Assembly: GCF_015355755.1 (NCBI RefSeq)
Contig: NZ_JACVEE010000004.1
Span: forward strand, 310,001-374,000
Direction: 5' to 3'
Source of the DNA: Nocardia sp. XZ_19_385
Lineage (GTDB): Bacteria > Actinomycetota > Actinomycetes > Mycobacteriales > Mycobacteriaceae
Length of the DNA stretch: 64,000 nucleotides
Shown here: positions 1 to 8,378 of the stretch, one piece after another
How the letters are laid out: each line of letters begins with the position of its first letter
Numbering within the stretch: the stretch's first letter is position 1
Program-made: the position numbers and the translations under genes
Notes under the pieces: model-generated
What the model saw: the letters and a program-made list of their open reading frames with translations, nothing else
Told to the model about the DNA's origin: nothing
Database searches by the model: none

Positions 1-4
1 CAGG

Positions 5-886
5 TCAGCGCAGCGCGTCGGCGGCCGCCGCGGCGATGGCGGCGGCGACGCTGCTCAGGGCGGCGGAGTCCAGGCGCCACTGCTGCCAGTACAGCGGCTG
101 ATCAATGACGGCCTCCCCGTCGATGGACAGCAGCCGGCCGGTGGCGCGGTCCTGTTCGGTTTGCAGGTCGGGCAGCATGCCCCAGCCGAGGCCGAGCCGG
201 ACCGCCGCGCCGAACCCGGCCGAGGATGGCACGTAGTGCCGCGGCGGGTCGACGGGTTTCTTTGTGCGACGCCGGATTTGACGATCCTGCAAGTCGTCCT
301 TGCGGTCGAACATCACCACGGGGGCGTGCGCGTAGCCCCTGGCCCCGGCACCGAACCAGGTCCGCAGGAATTCCGGAGTGGCCATCGCCCGGTAGCGCAT
401 ATTGCCCAGCTTGGTCACCTTGCAGCCCTGCACCGGCTGGGCGGTCGTGGTGATTGCCGCCATCACGGTGCCGTCGCGCAGCAACTCGGTGGTGTGGTCC
501 TCGTCCTCGCGGTGGATGTCGAAGCTGATCCCCGGCGGGACCTTGCTCAGCGCGGGCATCACCCAGGTCTCCAGCGAATCGGCGTTCACGGCGATCGGCA
601 CCGGAACCAGGCGGTCGGCGGGTTGCTCGGGATCTCCGAGTTCGCGCGCGGTGTCTCCGGCCAGCAGGGCGATCTGCCGGGCCAGGCGCAGCACCGCCAT
701 CCCGGATTCGGTGGGACGCACCGGTTTCGTGCGCTGCACCAGGATGCGGCCCGCCGCGTCCTCCAGCGCCTTGATGCGCTGGCTGATCGCCGAGGGGGTG
801 ATGAGCAGGCGGCGGGCGGCGGCCTCGAAGGTGCCCTCGGTGATCGCGGCGTCGAGCGCGCGGAGCTGATCCAGCTGCAGGTCCAT
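5..886 (-). CDS. argP: LysR-family regulator, ArgP/LysG type
   Basis: 293-residue LysR-type transcriptional regulator. Residues 1-60 form the winged helix-turn-helix (LDQLRALDAAITEGTFEAAA then TPSAISQRIKALE), followed by the usual effector-binding domain. It resembles the ArgP/LysG subgroup, which senses basic amino acids and activates a LysE exporter. That role is supported by the lysE-like gene transcribed divergently only 71 bp away, the classical lysG-lysE arrangement. The gene is complete at the window edge. Family assignment is firm; the effector (Lys/Arg or another amino acid) is inferred from context. Confidence 0.9.
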   Translation of the reverse strand: MDLQLDQLRALDAAITEGTFEAAARRLLITPSAISQRIKALEDAAGRILVQRTKPVRPTESGMAVLRLARQIALLAGDTARELGDPEQPADRLVPVPIAVNADSLETWVMPALSKVPPGISFDIHREDEDHTTELLRDGTVMAAITTTAQPVQGCKVTKLGNMRYRAMATPEFLRTWFGAGARGYAHAPVVMFDRKDDLQDRQIRRRTKKPVDPPRHYVPSSAGFGAAVRLGLGWGMLPDLQTEQDRATGRLLSIDGEAVIDQPLYWQQWRLDSAALSSVAAAIAAAAADALR

Positions 887-957
887 TAAGAAATCGTAAT
901 GATGCTTGAAAATCTTTAGCTGGTCTGGGGGTGGTTGTCGCCATACCGTGAATTACT
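887..957. promoter_or_regulatory. argP-lysE divergent promoter region
   Basis: Short AT-richer intergenic stretch between divergent regulator and exporter genes. It must hold both promoters and the LysG/ArgP operator. On the plus strand a TACCGT hexamer (944-949) lies 8 bases before the GTG at 958, compatible with a leaderless transcript. No clean LysR T-N11-A box was proved. Confidence 0.5.
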
Positions 958-1581
958 GTGACGGTTTCATCCGCGGCCACCGCCGCCATCTCAGGCCTGG
1001 GCTTCGGCCTCTCGTTGATCGTGGCGATCGGCGCGCAGAACGCTTTCGTGCTGCGCCAAGGGGTGCGCGGACAGCACATCTTCCCGGTGATCGCGGTCTG
1101 CGCGATCTCGGACGCGGTGCTGATCGCCGCGGGTGTCGGTGGCTTCGGCGTGCTGGTCGAGTCGATGCCCGGCCTGTTGACGGTGGTGCGCTACCTCGGC
1201 GCGGCCTTCTTGTTCGGCTACGCCTTCCTGGCCGCCAAGCGGGTCTTCGCCTCCGAGGCGCTGATCCTGGAGACCGCGGGCGCCTCCATGGCGCTGGGCG
1301 CCACCGTCCTCACCTGCCTGGCGCTGACCTGGTTGAACCCGCACGTCTACCTGGACACCCTGGTACTACTGGGCTCGTTCGCCAACACCTACGCCTCGCC
1401 CGACAAATGGTTCCTGGGCGCGGGCGCGATGCTGGCCAGCGTCGTCTGGTTCACCGCACTCGGCTACGGCGCGCGGCGCCTCGGCCCCTTCTTTGCCCGC
1501 CCCGCCGCCTGGCGTGTCCTCGACTCGGCGATCGCGGTGATCATGCTGGTCCTGGCCGTGGGCCTGATCGTCTCGGCCTGA
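958..1581 (+). CDS. lysE: LysE-family amino-acid exporter
   Basis: 207-residue integral membrane protein of the LysE/RhtB family. The N-terminus carries the family pattern GLSLIVAIGAQNAFVLRQG; about six hydrophobic segments follow, and the NPHVYLDTLVLLG motif sits near residue 125. It likely exports basic amino acids (lysine/arginine) across the inner membrane. The GTG at 958 is chosen because it gives the standard N-terminus; no Shine-Dalgarno is visible. It is divergent from the ArgP-like regulator, which probably activates it when intracellular amino acid is high. Confidence 0.92.
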   Translation: MTVSSAATAAISGLGFGLSLIVAIGAQNAFVLRQGVRGQHIFPVIAVCAISDAVLIAAGVGGFGVLVESMPGLLTVVRYLGAAFLFGYAFLAAKRVFASEALILETAGASMALGATVLTCLALTWLNPHVYLDTLVLLGSFANTYASPDKWFLGAGAMLASVVWFTALGYGARRLGPFFARPAAWRVLDSAIAVIMLVLAVGLIVSA

Positions 1582-1658
1582 TGACACTCCAGCCTGCGCC
1601 GACTCTCCGGCTGGTCGCTCACCGCGAAGCTCTCGCCACCCGCCACGGCACATCTCTC

Positions 1659-1724
1659 CAAGATCAACAGGCACTGGTGGCGGCATCGCGCGAGTGGCAC
1701 CGCCCGTAAGTCCTGGTGATCTTG
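1659..1724. repeat. 66-bp palindromic repeat, copy 1
   Basis: Member of the dispersed palindrome family. Outer arms are CAAGATCAACAGG and CCTGGTGATCTTG (12 of 13 pairs). Inside is an inner GGCGG/CCGCC stem and a loop containing GGCATCGCGCGAG. It lies between the lysE stop and the YdcF-like gene. Six further full copies at 22.6-27 kb have almost the same length. Confidence 0.85.
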
Positions 1725-1770
1725 ATCGCGGGTCGGCGTGCCGCCCGGGATTGCTCGAAGCTGTCCCGGT

Positions 1771-1776
1771 TACCGT
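1771..1776 (+). promoter_or_regulatory. Leaderless -10 hexamer for YdcF-like gene
   Basis: TACCGT lies six bases upstream of the GTG at 1783, the spacing expected when transcription starts at the start codon. There is no Shine-Dalgarno. Confidence 0.5.
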
Positions 1777-1782
1777 GGCCGG

Positions 1783-2790
1783 GTGATTCTGCTCATCATC
1801 GGAATGGTGTTGCTCGGTTTCTTCGCGTTGCGATTCCGGGGGGATCGGCGGCGGCTGGGTAATGGGGTCTTCTTGTTGCTCGGGCTGATCTGCGTCGGGG
1901 TGGGGCTGGCGGGGGACGACCAGGACAGCGCTGTGGGGTTGCTGGCACTCTTGCTGATCGTGCTTTCGCCGCTGCTCGTGCTGGCGCTGGCGGGTCTGCT
2001 GATCATCAACGGGGTGCAGTTGGTGCGGCGGGAAGGGTTGCGGGTCCCGAACCTGCTGTCGTTCGGGCTCGGTGTCGCGTTGCTCGTGCCGTACGCGTTG
2101 TTCTTCGTGGCGCTGGCGACGGAGAACCTGTGGTTCGTGTTCGCGGTCGCCTCGGTGCTGACGGCCGCCAGCTATATCGGCTTCCTGCTGGTCGCCTTCC
2201 TGCTGTACTCGTTCGTCTACGGCCGGACCGCTTACCAGCCGGGCATGGCGGCGATCGTGGTGCACGGCTCAGGACTGATCGGGGACCAGGTGCCGCCGTT
2301 GCTGGCGAGCCGGCTGGATCGGGCGCTGCAGGTGTATCGCGCCGAAGTCGCCGCCGGTCGGCAGCCGCTGCTGGTGACCAGCGGCGGCAAGGGCTCCGAC
2401 GAAGCCGTGTCGGAAGCCGCGGCCATGGCACGTTATCTGGTCGAGCGGGGCCTGCCCGCCGAAGCGCTCCTGCTGGAGGACCGTTCGACCACCACCCGCG
2501 AGAACCTGCGGTACACAAGGGAATTGCTGGATGCCCGCGGCGTAACCGGCCCGATGGTGCTGGTCACCAGTAACTTTCACATCCTGCGCACGGCGATCCT
2601 GGCTCGCCGCCTCGGCTTCGACGCCGAAGTGGTGGGCTCTCCGACCGCGTTCTACTACTTGCCGAGCGCGGCGCTGCGCGAATTCGCCGGTGTCGTGTTC
2701 GAGAACAAGTGGGCGCACGCCGCGGCCTGCCTGGCGTGCGCCGCGCTACCCGCGTCGCTGCTGCTGATCGTAAAGCTGATGCCGAGCTAG
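1783..2790 (+). CDS. YdcF-like (DUF218) membrane protein
   Basis: 335 residues. The first about 150 residues hold four to five hydrophobic membrane segments. The C-terminal half is a DUF218/YdcF domain with typical elements: AIVVHGSGLIGDQVPPLLAS, then LLVTSGGKGSDEAVSEA, LLEDRSTTTRENL and VTSNFHILRTAILA. The family is linked to envelope processes (E. coli YdcF, SanA, ElyC), but the reaction is not known. The GTG at 1783 is preferred over the ATG at 1738 because it starts directly at the first membrane segment and has a -10 hexamer at leaderless spacing. It overlaps the convergent SDR stop by the 4-bp palindrome CTAG. Confidence 0.85.
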   Translation: MILLIIGMVLLGFFALRFRGDRRRLGNGVFLLLGLICVGVGLAGDDQDSAVGLLALLLIVLSPLLVLALAGLLIINGVQLVRREGLRVPNLLSFGLGVALLVPYALFFVALATENLWFVFAVASVLTAASYIGFLLVAFLLYSFVYGRTAYQPGMAAIVVHGSGLIGDQVPPLLASRLDRALQVYRAEVAAGRQPLLVTSGGKGSDEAVSEAAAMARYLVERGLPAEALLLEDRSTTTRENLRYTRELLDARGVTGPMVLVTSNFHILRTAILARRLGFDAEVVGSPTAFYYLPSAALREFAGVVFENKWAHAAACLACAALPASLLLIVKLMPS

Positions 2791-3527
2791 AACGTCTTGT
2801 GCGGGATTCCGACCGTGAGCCCGCCGTCGATGATGAACTCGGCTCCGGTGGAGTAGGAGGACTCGTCACTTGCCAGATAGGTGATCAGCGCCGAGACCTC
2901 GGACGGGTCGGCTGCTCGCTTCATCGGGATCTGCAGGAAGTCGGCGGGGATGCCCTCGGTCATCGGGGTGCTGATCAGGCCGGGATGCACCGAGTTGACC
3001 CGAATGTTGTCCTGCGCCAACTCGAGTGCCGTCGACTTGGTGAGCCCGCGCACCGCGAACTTGGTTGCCGTGTACCCGTGCAGGCCGGGGCTGCCGCGCA
3101 TGCCTTCGACGGAGGAGATGTTGATGATGGATCCGCCGCCGGCGGTGCGCATCGCCGGTACGGCGGCCTGGATGCCGAGGAAGGTGCCGGTCAGGTTGAT
3201 GTCGAGTATGCGCTGCCACTCCGACAACTCGAAGTCGACGATCAGGTTGCCGTTGGCGATGCCCGCATTGTTGACCAGCACATTCAGTGACCCGAACCGC
3301 TGGGTCGCCTCGGCGACGGCGGCCTGCCACTGCTCGGGCTCGCGCACATCGAGGGGAACGTAGGCGGCGTTGTCGCCGAGTTCCTTTGCCAGTGCGGCGC
3401 CTTCGTCGTCGAGGATGTCACCGAGCACCACCCGCGCGTCCTCGGCCACCATGGCCCGGGCGTGGGCGGCGCCCATGCCTCGCGAGCCACCGCTGATCAA
3501 TGCCACCTTGCCGGTCAACCGACCCAT
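2787..3527 (-). CDS. SDR, FabG3/20-beta-hydroxysteroid dehydrogenase type
   Basis: 246-residue classical short-chain dehydrogenase. Nucleotide-binding GGSRGMG is at about residues 12-18, then NNAG, catalytic Ser in NISSVEG and YTATK (Tyr-x3-Lys). The sequence closely follows mycobacterial FabG3 (Rv2002-type), a 3-alpha/20-beta-hydroxysteroid dehydrogenase, including the ending with ASDESSYSTGAEFIIDGG. The internal ATG giving MGRLTGKV is used as start, matching family length. It is divergent from the alpha/beta hydrolase whose start region carries a KstR-type box, so steroid metabolism is a reasonable role. The exact substrate is not shown. Confidence 0.88.
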   Translation of the reverse strand: MGRLTGKVALISGGSRGMGAAHARAMVAEDARVVLGDILDDEGAALAKELGDNAAYVPLDVREPEQWQAAVAEATQRFGSLNVLVNNAGIANGNLIVDFELSEWQRILDINLTGTFLGIQAAVPAMRTAGGGSIINISSVEGMRGSPGLHGYTATKFAVRGLTKSTALELAQDNIRVNSVHPGLISTPMTEGIPADFLQIPMKRAADPSEVSALITYLASDESSYSTGAEFIIDGGLTVGIPHKTF

Positions 3528-3671
3528 GCGGGCTACCTCCGTCTGTCGCAACCGATTCGGTGAGACACGTTACAGAAGCTTTGTGTAAATCCGCGGAGAT
3601 CGGTTACCGCTCACCGGGACAGGCTGCACTGAGGGCCACCGCGCCCCGTCATCAGCTGTGGCATCATCGAG

Positions 3672-3685
3672 TAGAACGCGTTCTA
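3672..3685. promoter_or_regulatory. KstR-type operator (alpha/beta hydrolase)
   Basis: Perfect 14-bp palindrome TAGAACGCGTTCTA fits the KstR consensus TnnAACnnGTTnnA. It ends immediately before the AGGAGG ribosome-binding site of the hydrolase (start 3697). A repressor here would block promoter clearance. Confidence 0.8.
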
Positions 3686-3696
3686 GGAGGCCAACG

Positions 3697-4629
3697 ATGG
3701 ACCCCGATCGAAATGCCGCCGCCGTGCCGATGCGAAAGTTCGGCAAAACCGGTGTCCCCGATATCGCCGAGGTTCCCGGCGGACAGCTGATGGAGCTGCC
3801 GGGGCGTGGCCGCACCTACGTGGTCGATATCCCGGGGCCCGCGGGCGCACCCACTCTGTTCCTGCTGCACGGCACCGCGTCCACGGCGTACCTCACCTGG
3901 TTCCCGGCGCTCCAACTGCTCGCGCAGAAGTTCCGGGTGGTCCTGTTCGATCAGCGCTGGCACGGCCGCGGCATCCAATCGGAGCGGTTCACGGTGGAGG
4001 ACTGCGCCGATGACGTGATCGCGGTGGCCGACGCGCTCGGCGTCTCCGATCCGCTCTGCGTCGGCTACTCCCTCGGCGGTGTCGTGGCTCAGCTTGCCGC
4101 ACACCGGCATCCGGACCGGGTGCGCGGACTCGTCCTGTGCGCCACGCCCTATCGGTTCCAGGAGAAGTGGCGCGAGCGCGCCTTCCATGCGGCCTGGGGT
4201 GCGTTCGCCGGCGCGGTCGGCCCGTACTCGCTGCGGCGCGCACAGCAACTCCTGGGACGCTTGCCGGAAGTGCCGGAACACACGTGGGCCCGTGGCGGCA
4301 TGCAGCGCTGGGCGATGACCGAGCTGCGTAGCACCAGCGGCTGGGCGATCGCACAGGTCATCGCGGCGGTCGGCCGATTCGACAGCAGCGCATGGCTTTC
4401 CGAGATCGACGTGCCCACCGCGGTGGTGATCACCACCAAGGACAAGGCGATTCCGGTCTACCGGCAGCTGGAGATGGCGACGATGATCCCCGGCGCCACA
4501 ATCCATCTGGTGAAGGCCGGGCACACGGCGTGCGCGTTCGCGGCCGACAAGTTCGTGCCGGTGCTGCTGGAGGCTTGCGAGGCGGTGGCCGCCAGGTCGG
4601 CGCAGAAGTCACACGCGGCGAATCAGTAG
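3697..4629 (+). CDS. Alpha/beta hydrolase, KstR-controlled
   Basis: 310 residues, alpha/beta-hydrolase fold. Oxyanion segment LLHGTAST near residue 57, nucleophile elbow GYSLGG with Ser125, probable acid in ITTKDKAIP and catalytic His in KAGHTA. Cytosolic; no signal peptide. The start at 3697 has AGGAGG at a good distance. A perfect KstR-like box sits just upstream, which places the gene in the predicted cholesterol/steroid regulon. The substrate may be an ester or thioester intermediate, but the sequence does not decide this. Confidence 0.88.
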   Translation: MDPDRNAAAVPMRKFGKTGVPDIAEVPGGQLMELPGRGRTYVVDIPGPAGAPTLFLLHGTASTAYLTWFPALQLLAQKFRVVLFDQRWHGRGIQSERFTVEDCADDVIAVADALGVSDPLCVGYSLGGVVAQLAAHRHPDRVRGLVLCATPYRFQEKWRERAFHAAWGAFAGAVGPYSLRRAQQLLGRLPEVPEHTWARGGMQRWAMTELRSTSGWAIAQVIAAVGRFDSSAWLSEIDVPTAVVITTKDKAIPVYRQLEMATMIPGATIHLVKAGHTACAFAADKFVPVLLEACEAVAARSAQKSHAANQ

Positions 4630-4668
4630 GCGGCGCTGTCCGGCGGCACTGGCGAACAGAGCGGTCGG

Positions 4669-6060
4669 TCAGCCCAATGCCCGTGCCGCACCGAGCAATT
4701 CGTCGATCACGCCGGGGACGGCATCGGCGAGTGCCGCGATATCGGGTACGAGTTCCTTACAGGCGATGAACCCGAAGTCGAGGTCGCCGTTGTTGGACAG
4801 CACGGTAATGGTGAGTCCCGCGCCGTGGAAGACCGGCCCGAACGGATACATGCCGTCCACCTTGATACCGAGAAAGTACAGCGGCATCGGCGGCCCGGGC
4901 ACGTTGGACACCACCAGGTTGTGCACCACCGGATGGTGCTCGGCCAGCTTCAGCGACGAGTACACCCGCGCGGCCAGCTGAAAAGTGTTGGGCGGAGCGT
5001 ACTTCGACCAGTCCTGCAGGAAGTCCGCACCGACCAGATCGTGCTCGTCCTTGGCGCTCTGATTGGCCTCGGCCACCTTGCGCAGCCGCTGCACCGGATC
5101 CGCGATATCGGTCCCGAGCTCGGAGAACAGTGACGACACCTTGTTGATGCCCGCGGTGTGCCGGGACTGCTCGTGCACGGAGACCGGTACCGAGGCGATC
5201 AGCGAACGGTCCGGCAGCTCACCGCGTTTGTCCAGGTAGGCGCGCAGGATTCCGCCGACGACGGTGAGCACCACGTCGTTGACCTTCACCCCGAACGCGG
5301 CCTTGATCTCCTTGATCGCAGCCAGATCCGTCTCGGTGAAGGCGACCGAACGGTGCGGCGTGATCGCCATATTGAACGGGGTGCGCGGCGCGGTCAGCGG
5401 TAAAGCCATGCCCGCCTCGTTGTTTCGCCGGCGCTGCGCGAAACCGGCCAGCATGCCGAGGGTTTTCGGCACCATGCCGACCATGCCCGCCTTGCCGGGG
5501 AACCGGACGACGGCTTCGGCCAGCAGCCTCAGGTCGTTGGGCGACGACTCGACCCGGCGCTCCTCGACGGCCTCAGCCCGGTTCTGCCCCGGTTCCATGT
5601 CGCACAGGTGCATCATCATGTTCGTGCCGGTGATGCCGTCGACCGCGGCGTGGTGGTACTTCGAGATCACCGCGACCTTGCCGTCATCGAGGCCCTCGAC
5701 CACTGTCATCTCCCACAGCGGGCGGTCGCGATCCATGGGGCGACTGGCGATGTCGCCGATCAGTTCGGCGAGCTCACGGCGGCCGCCGGAACCGGGGATG
5801 CCGATCCGGCGCACGTGATAGTCCAGGTCGAAGTTGGGATCCTCGGCCCAGACGGGGTGGTCGAGGTTGAACGGCACCTCGTGGATCCGCCGTCGCATCT
5901 GCGGGATCAGGGGTAGTCGGCGGCCGAGTTCGGCCTTGAGTTCTTCGAATGAGTAGCCGCCTGTCGCGGGGTCCAGGATCAGCAGCGCACACACGTGCAG
6001 GTGCTGGGTTCCGGTCTCGAGATACAGGAAGCTGGCATCCAATCCGGTTAGTCGCTCCAT
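4669..6060 (-). CDS. WS/DGAT wax ester/triacylglycerol synthase
   Basis: 463 residues, full length for actinobacterial wax ester synthase/acyl-CoA:diacylglycerol acyltransferases. Catalytic motif HHAAVDG (HHxxxDG) lies near residue 137. The N-terminus is MERLTGLDASFLYLE, typical of the family, and PLWEMTVVEGL precedes the active site. It would esterify acyl-CoA to diacylglycerol or fatty alcohol to form storage lipid at the membrane. A KstR-type box lies 13 bp upstream of the ATG, suggesting that storage-lipid synthesis is co-induced with steroid catabolism. Confidence 0.93.
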   Translation of the reverse strand: MERLTGLDASFLYLETGTQHLHVCALLILDPATGGYSFEELKAELGRRLPLIPQMRRRIHEVPFNLDHPVWAEDPNFDLDYHVRRIGIPGSGGRRELAELIGDIASRPMDRDRPLWEMTVVEGLDDGKVAVISKYHHAAVDGITGTNMMMHLCDMEPGQNRAEAVEERRVESSPNDLRLLAEAVVRFPGKAGMVGMVPKTLGMLAGFAQRRRNNEAGMALPLTAPRTPFNMAITPHRSVAFTETDLAAIKEIKAAFGVKVNDVVLTVVGGILRAYLDKRGELPDRSLIASVPVSVHEQSRHTAGINKVSSLFSELGTDIADPVQRLRKVAEANQSAKDEHDLVGADFLQDWSKYAPPNTFQLAARVYSSLKLAEHHPVVHNLVVSNVPGPPMPLYFLGIKVDGMYPFGPVFHGAGLTITVLSNNGDLDFGFIACKELVPDIAALADAVPGVIDELLGAARALG

Positions 6061-6073
6061 AGCCGAAGCCTAC

Positions 6074-6087
6074 TGAAACGTGTTCTA
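6074..6087. promoter_or_regulatory. KstR-type operator (WS/DGAT)
   Basis: TGAAACGTGTTCTA matches TnnAACnnGTTnnA with one arm imperfect in the variable positions. It lies 13 bp upstream of the WS/DGAT start codon on the minus strand. Confidence 0.7.
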
Positions 6088-6349
6088 TTTCTTCGGCGCT
6101 TGGCGGCGAGATCAGTCCCAGGCTGGCGGGAAATGTCAAGGTCATGAACGCTATTTCGCGCTGCGGTCGCGACGGTCGACCATGTGTTCGGATGGCCTGC
6201 TGCCGGGGTGACTGTGGTCGGCACTATGTGTGTTACTCGCAGTCCTACATATGTGTATGATCGGGACCACAGCCTTGAACGGGAGAGGTGCGCAGCGTTG
6301 CGGCAGGGTCCGGGCCGTCGCGTGGATCGTCAGGATCGAAGGAGTATCG

Positions 6350-7252
6350 ATGAAGCTACTTCGCTGGTGGGAACGGCGACCGGAGACCGATCCGGGTGAG
6401 GTTGCCCTGCATGCCCGCAATGTGCAGTTCGACTGGGCCGACACACCGTTGCACTGGATGCCCGCCGAACCCATTGCCTCACACCTGATCAATGCGCTGA
6501 ACCTGTTGCTGCCCGAGGGCGAGCGCATGTTCTGCCAGGCGTATGCCGAGGCGCTGCCTTTCGTCAAGGACGAGAAGTTGCGCGAGGCCATGCTCGGCTT
6601 CATCGGCCAGGAATCGATGCACGCCGAGACGCACGACAAGGTGCTGCACGAGGTGCTCGCCGCCAACGGCATCGATCCGGAACCGTATGTGCGCCAAGCC
6701 GAATACCTGTTCCGCAAGACTCTCGGCCCGCGCGAGGGTGACGATGTCGCCCAGCGTCAGGTGCTGGTGGAGCGGCTCGCGTTCATCGCCTGCCTGGAGC
6801 ATTTCTTCGCCTACCTGGGCGACTGGATCCTCAACGCCGACCTGGAGAAGTTCGGCGCCGAACCGCGCATGGCGGACCTGTTCCGCTGGCACGGCGCCGA
6901 AGAGGTCGAACACCGGCATGTCGCCCATGACGTGGCGCTCTACTTCGGGGCGGGCTATGTGCGGCGCGCGGCGCTCATGACACTGACGTTCCCCATCTTC
7001 CTCACCCTGGTGGTGCGCGGCACCAAATTCATGGTGCATCAGGATCCGGAGCTGCCCGACTACGGTTACCCACGCCTGCTCACCAAGGTGTTCGGTTCCA
7101 TGTGGCGCGGTGCGCTGCCCGGCGTGCCCTCGTTGCTGATCAGCGCGCTCTCGACCTTCAAGCCCGGCTACAACCCCGGCTCGGTCGGGTCGACCGCGCA
7201 GGCCGTCGCCTACCTCGCGAAATCTCCTGCGGCACAGGCTGTCGCGTCGTGA
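6350..7252 (+). CDS. PF10118-type protein with di-iron ferritin-like signature
   Basis: 300 residues, belonging to the family usually named 'predicted metal-dependent hydrolase' (PF10118). The sequence shows a four-helix di-iron pattern: Glu58 (PEGERMF), Glu88-x2-His91 (QESMH), Glu150 (CLEHF) and Glu185-x2-His188 (EEVEH). This fits a ferritin-like di-iron oxygenase or desaturase better than a hydrolase; that is my inference. The start at 6350 has GGAG upstream. Its stop overlaps the GTG of a [2Fe-2S] reductase by 4 bp (GTGA), implying coupled translation and a functional pair. A third operon member is EphD-like. Confidence 0.8.
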   Translation: MKLLRWWERRPETDPGEVALHARNVQFDWADTPLHWMPAEPIASHLINALNLLLPEGERMFCQAYAEALPFVKDEKLREAMLGFIGQESMHAETHDKVLHEVLAANGIDPEPYVRQAEYLFRKTLGPREGDDVAQRQVLVERLAFIACLEHFFAYLGDWILNADLEKFGAEPRMADLFRWHGAEEVEHRHVAHDVALYFGAGYVRRAALMTLTFPIFLTLVVRGTKFMVHQDPELPDYGYPRLLTKVFGSMWRGALPGVPSLLISALSTFKPGYNPGSVGSTAQAVAYLAKSPAAQAVAS

Positions 7253-8355
7253 CGCTGCGACCTGTCCCGGCGCAGTTGCCCGCGGACCTGTTCGGCAAGC
7301 CCAGCCAGGACCGCGCGATCAAGGTCCTCGACGTGGTCGCCTCGACGCGGTTCCGCTGGACCACGATCGTCAATCGCAAGGATCTGGCCCCGCGCGCCGA
7401 CGACCACCGGCTGGCGCTGGTGGTGACCGAACGCCGGATCGAAGCACACGATCAAGACGTGGTCAGCCTGCTGCTGCAGGCCCCGGACCAGCGCGAGCTG
7501 CCGCCGTGGCGGCCCGGCGCGCACCTGGATCTGGAGTTGCCCTCGGGTCGGTTGCGGCAGTACTCGCTGTGCGGTGACCCGGCCGACTCCCGGACCTATC
7601 GGGTCGCGGTGCGTCGCATCCCCGACGGCGGCGGCGGTTCCAACGAGGTGCACGACGAGCTGCCCGTCGGCAGCAGGCTCGTGGTGCGCGGGCCGCGCAA
7701 CGCCTTTCCGTTCGCCGTCCCCGGCCACGGATCGCCGGCCACCCGTTTGCATTTCGTCGCCGGCGGTATCGGGATCACGCCGATCCTGCCGATGGTGCGG
7801 CTGGCCGTGCGCCTCGGGCTGGACTGGTCGATGGTGTACACCGGCCGCAGCCGCGACACCATCCCGTTTCTCGACGAGATCGCGAGCTTCGGCGACCGGG
7901 TCACCGTGCGCACCGATGACGAGCACGGCCTGCCGGACGCGTCCGCGCTGCTGCCCGGAATCAGCACCGGCACCGCCGTTTACTGCTGCGGACCGGTCCC
8001 CATGATCACCACGATCGCCGCCGCCGTCCGCGAAATGTCCGGGGTGGAACTGCATTCCGAGCGCTTCTCGCCGCCGCCGATCGTGAACGGGAAGTCGTTC
8101 GAAATCGAATTCGCCTCCACCGGAGAGGTTGTCGAGGTGCCCGCGGACAAATCCGCGCTCGACGCCATCCTGGCGCAGCGCCCGGATCGCCCGTACTCGT
8201 GCCGCCAAGGCTTCTGCCGCACCTGCAAGGTTCGGGTGCTGGCGGGCGAACCGGAGCATCGCGAGACCGTGCTCACCCCCGCCGAACACGACGCCGGAGC
8301 CATGCTGATCTGCGTATCACGCTGTGCCGGTGGCCGTTTGGTGCTCGATCTCTGA
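7249..8355 (+). CDS. Phthalate dioxygenase reductase-like FMN/[2Fe-2S] protein
   Basis: 368 residues. Order: flavin-binding domain with RQYSLCGDP near residue 105, NAD-binding domain with FVAGGIGITPILPM and CCGPVPM, then a C-terminal plant-type ferredoxin domain. The cluster ligands read CRQGFCRTC with a final Cys in LICVSRC. It transfers electrons from NAD(P)H to an oxygenase. The GTG start overlaps the upstream stop as GTGA, and the di-iron-type protein before it is the obvious electron acceptor. An EphD-like gene follows 23 bp later. Confidence 0.88.
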   Translation: MTLRPVPAQLPADLFGKPSQDRAIKVLDVVASTRFRWTTIVNRKDLAPRADDHRLALVVTERRIEAHDQDVVSLLLQAPDQRELPPWRPGAHLDLELPSGRLRQYSLCGDPADSRTYRVAVRRIPDGGGGSNEVHDELPVGSRLVVRGPRNAFPFAVPGHGSPATRLHFVAGGIGITPILPMVRLAVRLGLDWSMVYTGRSRDTIPFLDEIASFGDRVTVRTDDEHGLPDASALLPGISTGTAVYCCGPVPMITTIAAAVREMSGVELHSERFSPPPIVNGKSFEIEFASTGEVVEVPADKSALDAILAQRPDRPYSCRQGFCRTCKVRVLAGEPEHRETVLTPAEHDAGAMLICVSRCAGGRLVLDL

Positions 8356-8378
8356 CCACGAAATTAGGAGAACTGTCG